A stretch of 64,000 nucleotides of DNA from an uncultured Gilliamella sp. (GCA_946480175.1 CAMLIK010000004.1:1-64000), one strand, 5' to 3'. Counted from the stretch's first letter, positions 18,233 through 26,800 are shown. Notes: generated from the sequence alone by a model not told the origin. Program-made: numbers and translations.

Positions 18233-18260
18233 CCCATGATATTTAGTTTATTTTTAAAAT
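18233..18260 (+). promoter_or_regulatory. Near-complete protospacer for the mini-CRISPR guide, with CC PAM
   Basis: The type I-F PAM CC (18233-18234) is followed by 26 bases that match the guide at 22 positions. Mismatches are at 6, 11, 18 and 24. In type I effectors every sixth base (6, 12, 18, 24) is flipped out and not read, so only position 11 should matter. The site ends five bases before the -35 box at 18265. A bound Csy complex would sit against or over the promoter. Sequence match is observed; repression is inference. Confidence 0.8.
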
Positions 18261-18264
18261 AAAT

Positions 18265-18293
18265 TTGACTAACCTTTTTTAATTCGTTATATT
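18265..18293 (+). promoter_or_regulatory. Strong promoter downstream of the protospacer
   Basis: TTGACT and TATATT are separated by 17 bases, near consensus for sigma-70. It reads toward the small ORF at 18384 and, beyond a terminator, csy1. No comparably good promoter is seen between the terminator and csy1. Confidence 0.8.
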
Positions 18294-18300
18294 CTAATTC

Positions 18301-18313
18301 GTGATTCTATCAC
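18301..18313. promoter_or_regulatory. Dyad at the predicted transcription start
   Basis: GTGAT-TCT-ATCAC is a perfect 5-bp dyad at about +1 to +13 of the promoter. It could be an operator, perhaps for the winged-helix-like product encoded just downstream. Confidence 0.45.
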
Positions 18314-18320
18314 TGTAAGA

Positions 18321-18352
18321 TTTTCCTCAGATGGTACCACATCCAAGGAAAA
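18321..18352 (+). promoter_or_regulatory. Leader hairpin with a 9-codon ORF
   Basis: TTTTCC pairs with GGAAAA and GATG with CATC across a 3x3 internal loop, with GTACCA at the tip. The stem buries an AAGGA motif. A tiny ORF (ATG at 18331, 9 codons, TAA ending at 18360) begins within it. It could be a translational control element or a small toxin-type ORF; this is not established. Confidence 0.4.
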
Positions 18353-18383
18353 GTGTTTAAACCTAATTAGAATGGAAAAAACA

Positions 18384-18707
18384 ATGAATAATTCTAAACA
18401 TTTAATACTTCGGTGTCAAATTAGCTTTGGTAAAGAAGACTTAGTTAAATTGCAAAAATTTATGGTTAATATAAAAGCTGCTAATGATGAAATTATTATT
18501 TTTGATTCAATAGATCGATCTAAAGATTATAGTGTCAAAGATATTATGATAATGTTTAATATTTCAACTAGAAAAGAAGTTGAAATATTGATTAAAAACC
18601 TAGAATTGAATCAAACTACATACTGTCGTATTAAGAACAATGAGTGGTTTTATAATATGGATGCAATCAATAGATTAAGTTCATATTTGAAATTTAGAGT
18701 AGCATAA
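18384..18707 (+). CDS. Unrecognised small protein in the cas operon, winged-helix-like
   Basis: A 107-residue basic protein I do not recognise. Residues 50-74 (SVKDIMIMFNISTRKEVEIL) look like a helix-turn-helix and 76-90 like a wing, so DNA binding is plausible. ATG at 18384 is chosen because GGAAAA lies seven bases before it; an in-frame ATG at 18372 has no ribosome site. The codons are AT-rich like the rest of the insertion. It has its own promoter under a guide-matched protospacer and its own terminator. It could be a regulator of the csy genes, or a cargo/toxin gene kept silent by the Csy complex. Neither is shown by the sequence. Confidence 0.7.
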   Translation: MNNSKHLILRCQISFGKEDLVKLQKFMVNIKAANDEIIIFDSIDRSKDYSVKDIMIMFNISTRKEVEILIKNLELNQTTYCRIKNNEWFYNMDAINRLSSYLKFRVA

Positions 18708-18716
18708 AAACGAAAC

Positions 18717-18750
18717 AAAAGGCTTATACTTAATTGTATAAGCCTTTTTT
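18717..18750 (+). terminator. Strong terminator between the small ORF and csy1
   Basis: AAAAGGCTTATAC and GTATAAGCCTTTT form a 13-bp stem with a 6-base loop, ending in six Ts. It lies ten bases after the ORF stop and only 31 before csy1, so csy expression must come from read-through, attenuation, or a promoter hidden in this short gap. Confidence 0.85.
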
Positions 18751-18781
18751 GTTTAGTATTTGGAATATATAAGGAGGGCCA

Positions 18782-20164
18782 ATGAATCATATTTCTTGGC
18801 AAGATATAAGAAAGGTTATTGTCGACTTTCTTCAGCAACGGCTTGCTAATAACAGCAGTTATAAAAGTGAACTGACCAAATTAGAAAAAGCCAAACAGGC
18901 AGGCGATCAAAAGACTGTTAATGAATCTCAACAAAGGATTTTAGAACTTAGTAATAGATTTGATTTTGAAACTTGGATGGAAGATGCCGCTACACGTCGT
19001 TATTCTTGGATCCTCATTGCGACCCACCTGTCAAAAGGTATTCACCCAAGCTCTAAAGGAAGTAATGCGAACTACAATACTCAAATAAAACCTGATGTTT
19101 TTAATAATTTTATCTCATCTGCAACAATTGATAAGCTACCCTTTGATGCAACAGGTGGTGCATCGGCATTAGATATTTTTGGTCTACTGAAACAGGTTGT
19201 TAAAGATGATATAACTATTCTACAGTTAATTATTAACCGTCATCCAGAAGTTAAAAAAGCTTTATCAGATGATGAAAATAAAGCAACTATTTATTTAGAA
19301 AATTTCAGTAAATTTCTTAATGATAATTGGAGTAAACCGCAAGCTTCTGAGCTTAATAAACAATTATATTGGCCGAATAGTGAAGAAAGTTATTTATCAC
19401 AAAAGGAGGATAATTATCGCTTATTGATTCCATTGCATCCATCATCTTTATGCCATCTAGTTTACCAAAAAGTACAGGCTAGATTTTCGGAAGAAAATAA
19501 ACAAGTACGCGAACAAAGACGAATAAAGAATATTGAACACAAATCTTATATATCTTTTCATGATCTTGCTGTCGTTAAATTGGGTGGAAGTAATGCGCAA
19601 AATGCTAGCCAACTTATAGGTAGCCAAATGGGACGTAATTTCTTATTGCCTTCTTTGCCTCCTCAATTTAGTAAAACTTCTTATCCATCATTTTCAAATG
19701 AACAAGAAACTATTTTTAACAGATCTTTACAATATTATTGTCGATTTGGCTTCAAATTATTATTTGAAACCATTAATGCTGAAAAAAATGATTTTTCTCG
19801 AAGAAGCAACAGAAGAGAATCTTTTTTTCTGATTTTAACGATGATTTTTAAGTATGTTAAACATCTTCAAACGTCTAAATATGCAGGTTGGAGTCGTGAA
19901 TCTTCATTAAAATTAGAACAGCAACTTTGGCTTGATCCGAATAGAGCAAATCTAGATGGAGAAGAAAAATTTAAACAAGAATATAATCGAGCTGATTGGC
20001 ACGTTAATTTAGAAAAAGATTTTGCTTTCTGGATACAAACAATTCTAAAAGACAAGTTCGGTCACATTTCAGAACAATTTTCAGACCCAGAATTTGAAAA
20101 ATGGCGCAGAGAGTTTCGGTTTGTATTAAAATCCAATAAACCACGAGGTAGGAGGATAAATTAA
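18782..20164 (+). CDS. csy1: Csy1 (Cas8f), large subunit of the Csy complex
   Basis: Cas8f forms with Cas5f the tail of the type I-F effector; it reads the CC PAM and recruits Cas2-3. The 460-residue length is normal. Recognisable stretches are the N-terminal RRYSWILIATHLSKGIHPSS, the middle FHDLAVVKLGGSNAQNASQL and the C-terminal WRREFRFVLKSNKPRGRR. It has a very strong AAGGAGG site. Its stop overlaps the csy2 start by one base. It opens the four-gene effector operon. Confidence 0.94.
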   Translation: MNHISWQDIRKVIVDFLQQRLANNSSYKSELTKLEKAKQAGDQKTVNESQQRILELSNRFDFETWMEDAATRRYSWILIATHLSKGIHPSSKGSNANYNTQIKPDVFNNFISSATIDKLPFDATGGASALDIFGLLKQVVKDDITILQLIINRHPEVKKALSDDENKATIYLENFSKFLNDNWSKPQASELNKQLYWPNSEESYLSQKEDNYRLLIPLHPSSLCHLVYQKVQARFSEENKQVREQRRIKNIEHKSYISFHDLAVVKLGGSNAQNASQLIGSQMGRNFLLPSLPPQFSKTSYPSFSNEQETIFNRSLQYYCRFGFKLLFETINAEKNDFSRRSNRRESFFLILTMIFKYVKHLQTSKYAGWSRESSLKLEQQLWLDPNRANLDGEEKFKQEYNRADWHVNLEKDFAFWIQTILKDKFGHISEQFSDPEFEKWRREFRFVLKSNKPRGRRIN

Positions 20165-21087
20165 TGGCATCTTTAAAATACTATCTTCTATTTGACCATA
20201 TTAAAGTTCACAACGCCAATGCAATCTCCAGTCCATTAACTTATGGTTTTCCGGCTATCTCGGGCTTTTTAGGGGCGATCCATGCCTTAAATCGAAAAAT
20301 TGAGTCGGATCATCCTATTTATTTAGATGGCGTATTAATCGCTTGTCATGAGTGTGATGTACAAGTTTATCGACCTAATAATTATACTGATTATACATTT
20401 CGACTCACTCGCAACCCACTAGCTAAAAATGGTGATACCCGCTCGATTATCGAAGAAGGACGGGTTGATCTTGATGTTTCTTTAATTGTTGAAGTGAAAA
20501 TTGAAGGACGTAGGGCATTATTTAGTAAGGAGCTACAGCAACAATTCGTCAAACAAGTTGAGCAAAAAATTTACCAACAACGTATTGCTGGTGGTTATAT
20601 TACTGAAATTGCTTCAATAGAGTTATATTCTTCTTCTAGCGCAGAAGATCGAGATATATTAATTAAAGCTTTATTACCAGCCTTTGTCTTGGTTGAAGCA
20701 CAGCAAGAGTTACAGGAAATCACCGCCGAGCTACAACAAAAAGATCCGAATGCTACTGCACTTGATGCGTTAGTTGAAACTGCCATGTTGCATCATCATC
20801 CGCAAGAAAAAGATCAATGGCAAACCACCTCGGTCAAGCAGGGGCGAGGTTGGTTAGTGCCGATACCACTTGGTTATCAAGCTATTTCACCACTGTTTGA
20901 CGCAGGAATGGTTGAACATGCCCGTAGTAATCAATATCCAACACAATTTGTCGAATGTATTTATGGATTAGGTAAGTGGGTATTTCCACTAAGGTTACAA
21001 GACAATTTATCACAAGCATTTTGGCGTTATAAATGCAGCGAACTGCAATCGAATGACGCAGATATTTATATTATTAATCAAGATTAA
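20164..21087 (+). CDS. csy2: Csy2 (Cas5f)
   Basis: Cas5f caps the 5' handle of the crRNA and pairs with Cas8f. The 307 residues begin with the family pattern of a RAMP beta strand (LKYYLLFDHIKVHNANAISS) and TYGFPAISGFLGAIHAL, and have the conserved GRGWLVPIPLGYQAISPLFD near 228-247. The stop-start overlap with csy1 indicates coupling. Confidence 0.94.
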   Translation: MASLKYYLLFDHIKVHNANAISSPLTYGFPAISGFLGAIHALNRKIESDHPIYLDGVLIACHECDVQVYRPNNYTDYTFRLTRNPLAKNGDTRSIIEEGRVDLDVSLIVEVKIEGRRALFSKELQQQFVKQVEQKIYQQRIAGGYITEIASIELYSSSSAEDRDILIKALLPAFVLVEAQQELQEITAELQQKDPNATALDALVETAMLHHHPQEKDQWQTTSVKQGRGWLVPIPLGYQAISPLFDAGMVEHARSNQYPTQFVECIYGLGKWVFPLRLQDNLSQAFWRYKCSELQSNDADIYIINQD

Positions 21088-21122
21088 TTAAACAAGTTTA
21101 GCATTGAAAAAAGGAATGAATT

Positions 21123-22136
21123 ATGAGTAAAGATAAAATCACTACCGCATCAGTATTAGCCTTTGAACGTAGTTTTGATATTTCTGATGCCATTTTTGCC
21201 CAGCAAAAGAGCCATGATGATCAAAAATTAACACCAGTTTTATTATCTGAAAAATCTGTTCGCGGTACCATTTCGAATCGGCTTAAAAATGCTTTAGCAA
21301 ATGATCCGGCTAAATTAGACGCTGAAATTCAAAAAGCTAATTTACAAACAGTCGATGTGGCAGCGCTTGATGCCGATAAAGATACCTTAGTGGTTAAATG
21401 GAGCTGTAAAGTACTACCTTTCTTAGGTTCGCCATCAGTCTGTAATGATATTGATTACCAAGAAGAGTTAACCAAAACGACTCAAAGCTATATTAAGGCT
21501 GAAGGGATGCAAGCACTAGCTAAACGTTATGCAATTAATATATTAAATGGTCGTTGGTTATGGCGTAATCGTATGACTGCTGAACAAATCAGTATTAGCA
21601 TTACTCGTAAAAAAGATGGCAAAATAGCAACGATTGAAGTGAGTGATGTTAAGCAATATCAATTAAATTCATTTGATTATGATGACAAATCGCTGAATGA
21701 CCTTGCCGCCTTGATTGAAGCTGGCTTATTAGGCAAAGAGTTTGTTATTTTCGATATTCAAGCCAAATTAAAAATGGGATTGGGGCAAGAGGTCTATCCA
21801 TCACAAGAATTGATTTTGGATACTGGCAAAGAAAAAAGTAAAGTCCTGTATGAAAAAAATGGTCAAGCTGCAATGCACTCGCAAAAAATCAGCAATGCCA
21901 TTCGAACTATTGATACTTGGTATGATGAAAAAGCCGAATTTCCGATTGCCATTGAACCTTATGGTGCAGTTACTACTATGGGACATGCTTTTAGACAACC
22001 TAAACAAAAACAGGATTTTTATACCTTATTTGATAATTGGGTACTGAAAGGAGAAAAACCAACGCTTGAACAACAACATTATGTTATCGCTGTTTTGATT
22101 CGTGGTGGTGTATTTGGTGCTAGTGGTAAGGAGTAA
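21123..22136 (+). CDS. csy3: Csy3 (Cas7f), backbone subunit
   Basis: Cas7f polymerises along the guide, each copy covering six bases and flipping out the sixth. The 337-residue protein shows ASVLAFERSFDISDAIF near the start, ILNGRWLWRNRMTAEQI in the middle and VTTMGHAFRQPKQKQDFYTL near the end, all typical of I-F Cas7. It follows csy2 by 35 bases with an AAGGA site. Confidence 0.95.
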   Translation: MSKDKITTASVLAFERSFDISDAIFAQQKSHDDQKLTPVLLSEKSVRGTISNRLKNALANDPAKLDAEIQKANLQTVDVAALDADKDTLVVKWSCKVLPFLGSPSVCNDIDYQEELTKTTQSYIKAEGMQALAKRYAINILNGRWLWRNRMTAEQISISITRKKDGKIATIEVSDVKQYQLNSFDYDDKSLNDLAALIEAGLLGKEFVIFDIQAKLKMGLGQEVYPSQELILDTGKEKSKVLYEKNGQAAMHSQKISNAIRTIDTWYDEKAEFPIAIEPYGAVTTMGHAFRQPKQKQDFYTLFDNWVLKGEKPTLEQQHYVIAVLIRGGVFGASGKE

Positions 22137-22140
22137 TATT

Positions 22141-22704
22141 ATGCTTACTCACTATTTTGAACTACGGGCAATTCCACAACTGGAGATAACTGAAACTGAA
22201 GTGATTAATCAAGTTATGCAATCACTGCATCAGGTATTAGTTAACCATCAAGGCAATATTGCAGTTAGCTTCCCTTGTTATAATGTACATCGTACCTTAG
22301 GTGGTATTATTCGAATATTTGGCGATGAAACGCATTTACAACTGTTTAAAACTGCCTTGCAAGCGGTGGTTAGCGACTACACAATTGCCCTGCCAACTAC
22401 CCCTATACCGACAAGCGTTAAAGGTTATTTACGGTTAATTCGCGTTAATCCTAAAGGGCAAAGCGCTTTAAGGCGAGCCGAAAAGCGTTTAACCGTACAA
22501 GGTAAATGGTCAACCGAAGTAAAAAATAAGATGCTTGAAAAATGGGGCAGCGTTCATTTGAACTATCCACACATCCATTTTGCCAGCAAAAGTACAGGGC
22601 GACACTTTATTATGTGGCTAAAACAACAAAAATGTGCAACGGCTGTTGAAGGAACATTTAATAGCTACGGACTTAGCAAAACAGCTACCGTTCCTGATTT
22701 TTAA
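22141..22704 (+). CDS. cas6f: Cas6f (Csy4) crRNA endoribonuclease
   Basis: Cas6f cuts the CRISPR transcript 3' of each repeat stem and stays bound to it. The 187-residue product begins LTHYFELRAIPQLEITETEV; His30 is a likely catalytic residue, in the place of His29 of Pseudomonas Csy4. The C-terminal KSTGRHFIMWLKQQ and the SYGLSKTATVPDF end are typical. ATG at 22141 follows AAGGAG closely; an upstream in-frame start inside csy3 is not needed. It should process both the main array and the mini-CRISPR, whose stems share the GTATA loop. Confidence 0.93.
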   Translation: MLTHYFELRAIPQLEITETEVINQVMQSLHQVLVNHQGNIAVSFPCYNVHRTLGGIIRIFGDETHLQLFKTALQAVVSDYTIALPTTPIPTSVKGYLRLIRVNPKGQSALRRAEKRLTVQGKWSTEVKNKMLEKWGSVHLNYPHIHFASKSTGRHFIMWLKQQKCATAVEGTFNSYGLSKTATVPDF

Positions 22705-22846
22705 TTGGAAATTAAGGGTATTATCACAATACCCTTAACTATTCCAGCTATTTAGCAATATAAACGATCAAAATTTTTGAGGAGCGCACTTTTTGAAGCT
22801 CAAAATCCTTCCTAAAAAACAATCTTTAGGTTTCTAAGTAAAAAAG

Positions 22847-22865
22847 TTGAGGAACGGGGTTTTTG
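22847..22865 (+). repeat. Right copy of direct repeat flanking the CRISPR-Cas locus
   Basis: Identical 19 bases to 13129-13147. A looser relative (TTTTTGAGGAGCGCACTTTT, starting at 22774) lies some 70 bases upstream. The copies bracket 9.7 kb that holds only CRISPR-Cas genes. Confidence 0.75.
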
Positions 22866-22876
22866 AAACCTAAAAA

Positions 22877-23671
22877 TCATGAAATTATAAGCTTTACGGC
22901 GATTAATAATAGGAAAGTACCAAAGTAATTAATCAGTTTATTTATTGTTAACCGTTGTGCAATTTGCACTCCAACTTTCGCCATAGGTATACTCGCTAGC
23001 ATAATTGATATGACTGCTGGTAAGTAAATAAAACCCAAGCTGTATTGTGGTAACGCTTTAATATTCCATCCTGCAATGATATAGCCAATGGTACCGCCGA
23101 GCGCAACTGGTAAGGTAAATGCAGCAGAAGTGCCAATAGCTTTTCGTATATCTACACCGCATTTTTTTAAGAAGGGAACCACTAACACACCTCCCCCCAC
23201 CCCCACCAAGGCAGCAAATATGCCAATTAGCCCACCAATAATGATATAAACTACGTTATGTAATGATGTAGTGTTTTTGGTGACACTTTCTGTTTTAAGA
23301 ATGAATTTGCTACCTGTGTAGATAAGGAAAGCGATAAAAATCCATTTTAGCCAAACACCGGGAATATAAGGTGTCATATACGATCCGCCAATGGTTCCAA
23401 TAATGCATCCTAATACCATTTTCCTTAAAATAGACCACTCAATATTATGATTTTTATTATGAACCCAACTGGAAGATAAGCTCGTACCAATAATGGTCGC
23501 GAGTGATGAGGCGACAGCGATATGGTTTATCCATTGCCCGCCATGACCAAAGTGATCAAGTATCATTATTAATGCTGGCACAATTAAAGCTCCACCACCT
23601 ATGCCAAATATACCTGCTAGCAATCCAGCAAATGCGCCTACACTCAATAAGATTATAAATTCGACAATCAT
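22877..23671 (-). CDS. TSUP-family (TauE/SafE) transporter
   Basis: A 264-residue inner-membrane protein with about eight segments and the two glycine-rich TSUP motifs (GIFGIGGGALIVPALIMI near 21-38 and VGVGGGVLVVPFLKKCGV). Such proteins export or import sulfite and other small sulfur compounds. ATG at 23671 has AAGGA eight bases upstream; an in-frame start 33 bases earlier lacks one. It is only distantly related to YfcA on the other side of the cas locus. The substrate is unknown. Confidence 0.85.
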   Translation of the reverse strand: MIVEFIILLSVGAFAGLLAGIFGIGGGALIVPALIMILDHFGHGGQWINHIAVASSLATIIGTSLSSSWVHNKNHNIEWSILRKMVLGCIIGTIGGSYMTPYIPGVWLKWIFIAFLIYTGSKFILKTESVTKNTTSLHNVVYIIIGGLIGIFAALVGVGGGVLVVPFLKKCGVDIRKAIGTSAAFTLPVALGGTIGYIIAGWNIKALPQYSLGFIYLPAVISIMLASIPMAKVGVQIAQRLTINKLINYFGTFLLLIAVKLIIS

Positions 23672-23833
23672 CGGGCTTCCTTGTGCTTTTAAATTTAGTA
23701 CCAATCAATTTGTTTAAGCGGTTTGCATATCATAACCGTTTTTTTTAAGTGCGTAATCATCCATTTTAATAATGATACAAATATCAATAATTTTGTATAA
23801 TGCCTATTTTCATTTTTTAGGATTTTAGGTTAA

Positions 23834-24457
23834 ATGCTGACCGAAATTTTACGTGGAGCGATGATCTCGGCGAGTTTAATCATTGCTATTGGGGCACAAA
23901 ATTTGTTTGTGCTCAAACAAGGGTTATTGAAAAACCATATCTTTTTTGTGGCGGCCATCTGTTTTATTTGTGATTTTAGTTTGATGACAATTGGTATTTG
24001 GGGGGTAGGTTCTTTTATTGAACGTAATCCTTTAATTACCGACACCCTTGCTATTTTCGGTGCACTGTTTTTGCTTTGGTATGGGTTTAATGCATTTAAA
24101 AGCGCAGTGCGGGGCAATAGTAGTATACAAGTGGATTCGGCAAAGCAGCAAAATAACTCCTTAGCTAAAGTGGTGCTATCGACGCTAGCGGTGACTTTAC
24201 TTAATCCTCATGTTTACTTGGATACGGTGGTAATTGTTGGCGGAATTGCGGGTACCTTGTCGTTTGAGCAAAAATGGGCATTTTTAATCGGTGCAGTTTG
24301 TGTGTCGTTTATTTGGTTTTTTAGTATTGGTTATGGAGCTAGATTGCTTACACCACTATTTAAACAAAAACGAATGTGGATCACATTGGATTCAGTTGTT
24401 GGACTGGTGATGTTTTATATTGCTTACCGACTTATTTTTTATGTAATTTATGGTTAA
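23834..24457 (+). CDS. argO: LysE/ArgO-family amino-acid exporter
   Basis: The 207-residue protein has six membrane segments and LysE-family motifs: GAQNLFVLKQGL near 21-32 and TLLNPHVYLDTVV near 122-134. ArgO and LysE export arginine, lysine and toxic analogues. Similarity is closest to E. coli ArgO as I recall it. It is divergent from the TSUP gene across about 160 bases. Family is firm; the arginine assignment is moderate. Confidence 0.8.
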   Translation: MLTEILRGAMISASLIIAIGAQNLFVLKQGLLKNHIFFVAAICFICDFSLMTIGIWGVGSFIERNPLITDTLAIFGALFLLWYGFNAFKSAVRGNSSIQVDSAKQQNNSLAKVVLSTLAVTLLNPHVYLDTVVIVGGIAGTLSFEQKWAFLIGAVCVSFIWFFSIGYGARLLTPLFKQKRMWITLDSVVGLVMFYIAYRLIFYVIYG

Positions 24458-24650
24458 TAAATATGAGGTTTTTGGCGTCACATTTTTTTATTAATCTACT
24501 TTGTTTTTCTTCATTAACCATTCACATAATGTGATATCCATCACAATTATTAAACTTCTATGTTATACGATATTTAAATTGGTGTTAATTTATCGGTAAT
24601 AATTTGGATTGTTACTGTAGACGGCGTATTTATAGCTGGCTAATCAGGCA

Positions 24651-24689
24651 AAACCTAAGCATTTTTTAGTAAAGTGTTTAGGTTTTTTT
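24651..24689 (+). terminator. Terminator in the argO-GH3 gap
   Basis: AAACCTAAGCA and TGTTTAGGTTT form an 11-bp stem (one G-U pair) followed by TTTT. It lies about 190 bases after argO. The rest of the 319-base gap is AT-rich; a short RNA ending here is possible but no clear promoter was found. Confidence 0.65.
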
Positions 24690-24776
24690 GTTTTAAATTT
24701 GCCGAAAATAAATTATGGCGGAATTGGTTTATCGCTTGTTAAAAGTTGATTGGATATGATTAGATAAGGAGTTCAT

Positions 24777-26738
24777 ATGACAAATAAGATCGTTAAATTG
24801 GCATTATTAATTAGTGCAACATTGGCTGCGGGTCAGGTGCTGGCTATTAAGCAAGCGGAGCTTAAAAGCTATCAATTAAAGAATATTGTGGTTGATAATC
24901 TGAAATTTAAGGACTTTGATCGGGATGGCAAATTATCTCCTTTTGAAGATTGGCGTTTGTCTCCTGAAGTGCGCGCCCAAGATTTACTGACAAAGTTGTC
25001 TTTAGAAGAAAAAGCCGGATTGATGATGCATGGTAATGCCAAAAGTATAGGTGATGAGCTTGGTCATGGTGATAAATATAATCTAGATGAAATTAAACAG
25101 CTAGTACTTGATGATAAGGTAAATAGTTTAATTACTCGTTTAGAGGTAAATCCTAAGAATTTCGCTGAGCAAAATAATCAATTACAACAAATTGCTGAGT
25201 CATCACGTTTGGGGATTCCTTTAACGATAAGTGTTGATCCTAGAAACACCTTCTTTTATGGCAATAAAGTGACAAGTAAAGCAGGTTTTAGCCAATGGCC
25301 CGGTACTTTAGGTATGGCCGCGATTGGTAATGAGCTTGCGATTAATGAGTATGGTAATATTATTCGACAAGAGTATCGTTCATTAGGCGTTACCCAAGCG
25401 TTATCTCCAATGGCTGATTTAGGAACTGAGCCACGTTGGTCTCGTTTTGAAGGAACATTTGGCGAAGATCCAATGTTAAGTAAAAAAATGGTTCGTGGTT
25501 ATATATCAGGCGTACAAAATGGTAAGCTTGGTTTAAACTCACAAAGTGTGGCTGCGGTAGTTAAGCATTGGGTGGGTTATGGTGCGGCCGAAAATGGGTT
25601 TGATAGCCATAGTTCTTATGGTAAATATGCACTTTATACGCAAAAAGACAGTTTAGAACAACATATTATTCCATTTACTGGTGCATTCGAAGTTAATGTA
25701 GCAGCTGTTATGCCGACTTATTCCATTTTAAAAAATGCTGAGTTAAATGGTCACAAAATCGAGCAGGTTGGCGGTGGCTTTAATAGCTATTTATTGAAAG
25801 ATCTGCTACGCGATACGTATAAATTTAATGGTGTGATTATTAGTGATTGGAATATCACTAAAGACTGTAATGAGATGTGTATCAATGGTAATCCGCCAGA
25901 TGTGCCACTTAAAGCTGAAGGAATGTCTTGGGGGGTAGAAGATCTGACTGTTGAGCAACGCTTTATCAAAGCAATCCAAGCTGGGGTTCAACAATTTGGT
26001 GGTGTGAGTGATAGTTCGGTTATCGTGTCAGCCGTAAAAAATAATAAATTGGACGAAAAAGCAATTGATAGTGCCGTTTTAGCTATTTTGACGCAAAAAT
26101 TTGCCTTAGGTCAATTTGAAAATCCTTATACCGATCCAAATCAAGCCAGTCGTTTTGTAGGCAATAAGGATTTCCAAAAAGTTGCCGATGAAGCACAATT
26201 TAACTCACTAGTATTGTTAGAAAATAAAGATAAAGTTTTACCATTGAAAGCGAAAAGTAAAGTCTATTTATATGGTTTTGCTGATGACGCTAAAAATGCC
26301 CTTAAAGGCAAAGTCACCATTGTTGAAAAACTAGAACAAGCTGATGTGGTTGTCGCTCGTGTAAATGCGCCTTATGAACAAAATCATAAAAACTACTTTT
26401 TTGGCGCAAGATATCATGAAGGTTCTCTAGATTTTGTGGCAGATGATAAAGACATCAAATTCATCAATAAAACGAGCAAAAAGCATCCTGTTATTGTAAC
26501 GGTCTATCTCGATAGACCAGCCGTTTTAACACAAGTTAAACAAAATGCTAATGCCTTGATTGCTAATTTTGGTGTTAAAGATGACGTACTATTTAAACGA
26601 TTATTCGATAGCAAACCTTACAAAGCCAAATTACCATTTGCATTACCAGACTCAATGGATAGTGTCTTAAAACAATCTTCTGATTTACCAAATGACATGA
26701 AAGCGCTTTATCCGTTAGGTTATGGTTTGACTCTTTAA
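24777..26738 (+). CDS. Secreted glycoside hydrolase family 3
   Basis: A 653-residue GH3 beta-glycosidase (beta-glucosidase or beta-xylosidase type) with a signal peptide ending near GQVLA (residue 23). An EF-hand-like loop (DFDRDGKLSPFEDW, about 47-60) precedes the TIM barrel. Substrate-site motifs are GTFGEDP near 230, KHWVGYGA near 265 and the nucleophile region GVIISDWN with Asp near 357. The C-terminal alpha/beta domain is short. It would act in the periplasm on plant-derived oligosaccharides, fitting a gut symbiont. It stands alone behind a strong AAGGAG site. The exact sugar is unknown. Confidence 0.88.
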   Translation: MTNKIVKLALLISATLAAGQVLAIKQAELKSYQLKNIVVDNLKFKDFDRDGKLSPFEDWRLSPEVRAQDLLTKLSLEEKAGLMMHGNAKSIGDELGHGDKYNLDEIKQLVLDDKVNSLITRLEVNPKNFAEQNNQLQQIAESSRLGIPLTISVDPRNTFFYGNKVTSKAGFSQWPGTLGMAAIGNELAINEYGNIIRQEYRSLGVTQALSPMADLGTEPRWSRFEGTFGEDPMLSKKMVRGYISGVQNGKLGLNSQSVAAVVKHWVGYGAAENGFDSHSSYGKYALYTQKDSLEQHIIPFTGAFEVNVAAVMPTYSILKNAELNGHKIEQVGGGFNSYLLKDLLRDTYKFNGVIISDWNITKDCNEMCINGNPPDVPLKAEGMSWGVEDLTVEQRFIKAIQAGVQQFGGVSDSSVIVSAVKNNKLDEKAIDSAVLAILTQKFALGQFENPYTDPNQASRFVGNKDFQKVADEAQFNSLVLLENKDKVLPLKAKSKVYLYGFADDAKNALKGKVTIVEKLEQADVVVARVNAPYEQNHKNYFFGARYHEGSLDFVADDKDIKFINKTSKKHPVIVTVYLDRPAVLTQVKQNANALIANFGVKDDVLFKRLFDSKPYKAKLPFALPDSMDSVLKQSSDLPNDMKALYPLGYGLTL

Positions 26739-26753
26739 CGCTGTATTTGTTTT

Positions 26754-26789
26754 ACTCAATGCTATTGCCTTAGGGCAATAGCATTGAGT
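26754..26789. terminator. Perfect 16-bp hairpin after the GH3 gene
   Basis: ACTCAATGCTATTGCC and its exact complement flank a 4-base loop 15 bases after the stop. No T-run follows directly. It is a likely transcription end or 3' protection element. Confidence 0.6.
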
Positions 26790-26800
26790 TGTAATCAACT

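Noticed and set aside
18384..18707. Reading the small cas-operon ORF as an anti-CRISPR or its Aca regulator
   Set aside because: No similarity to any Acr or Aca I can recall and no phage genes nearby; the guide-matched promoter gives a better explanation.
22102..22140. An earlier start for cas6f inside csy3
   Set aside because: The ATG at 22141 has its own AAGGAG and gives the normal Cas6f N-terminus.
24458..24650. A small RNA gene between argO and the GH3 gene
   Set aside because: There is a good terminator at its end but no convincing promoter or structure, so it is noted only as a possibility.
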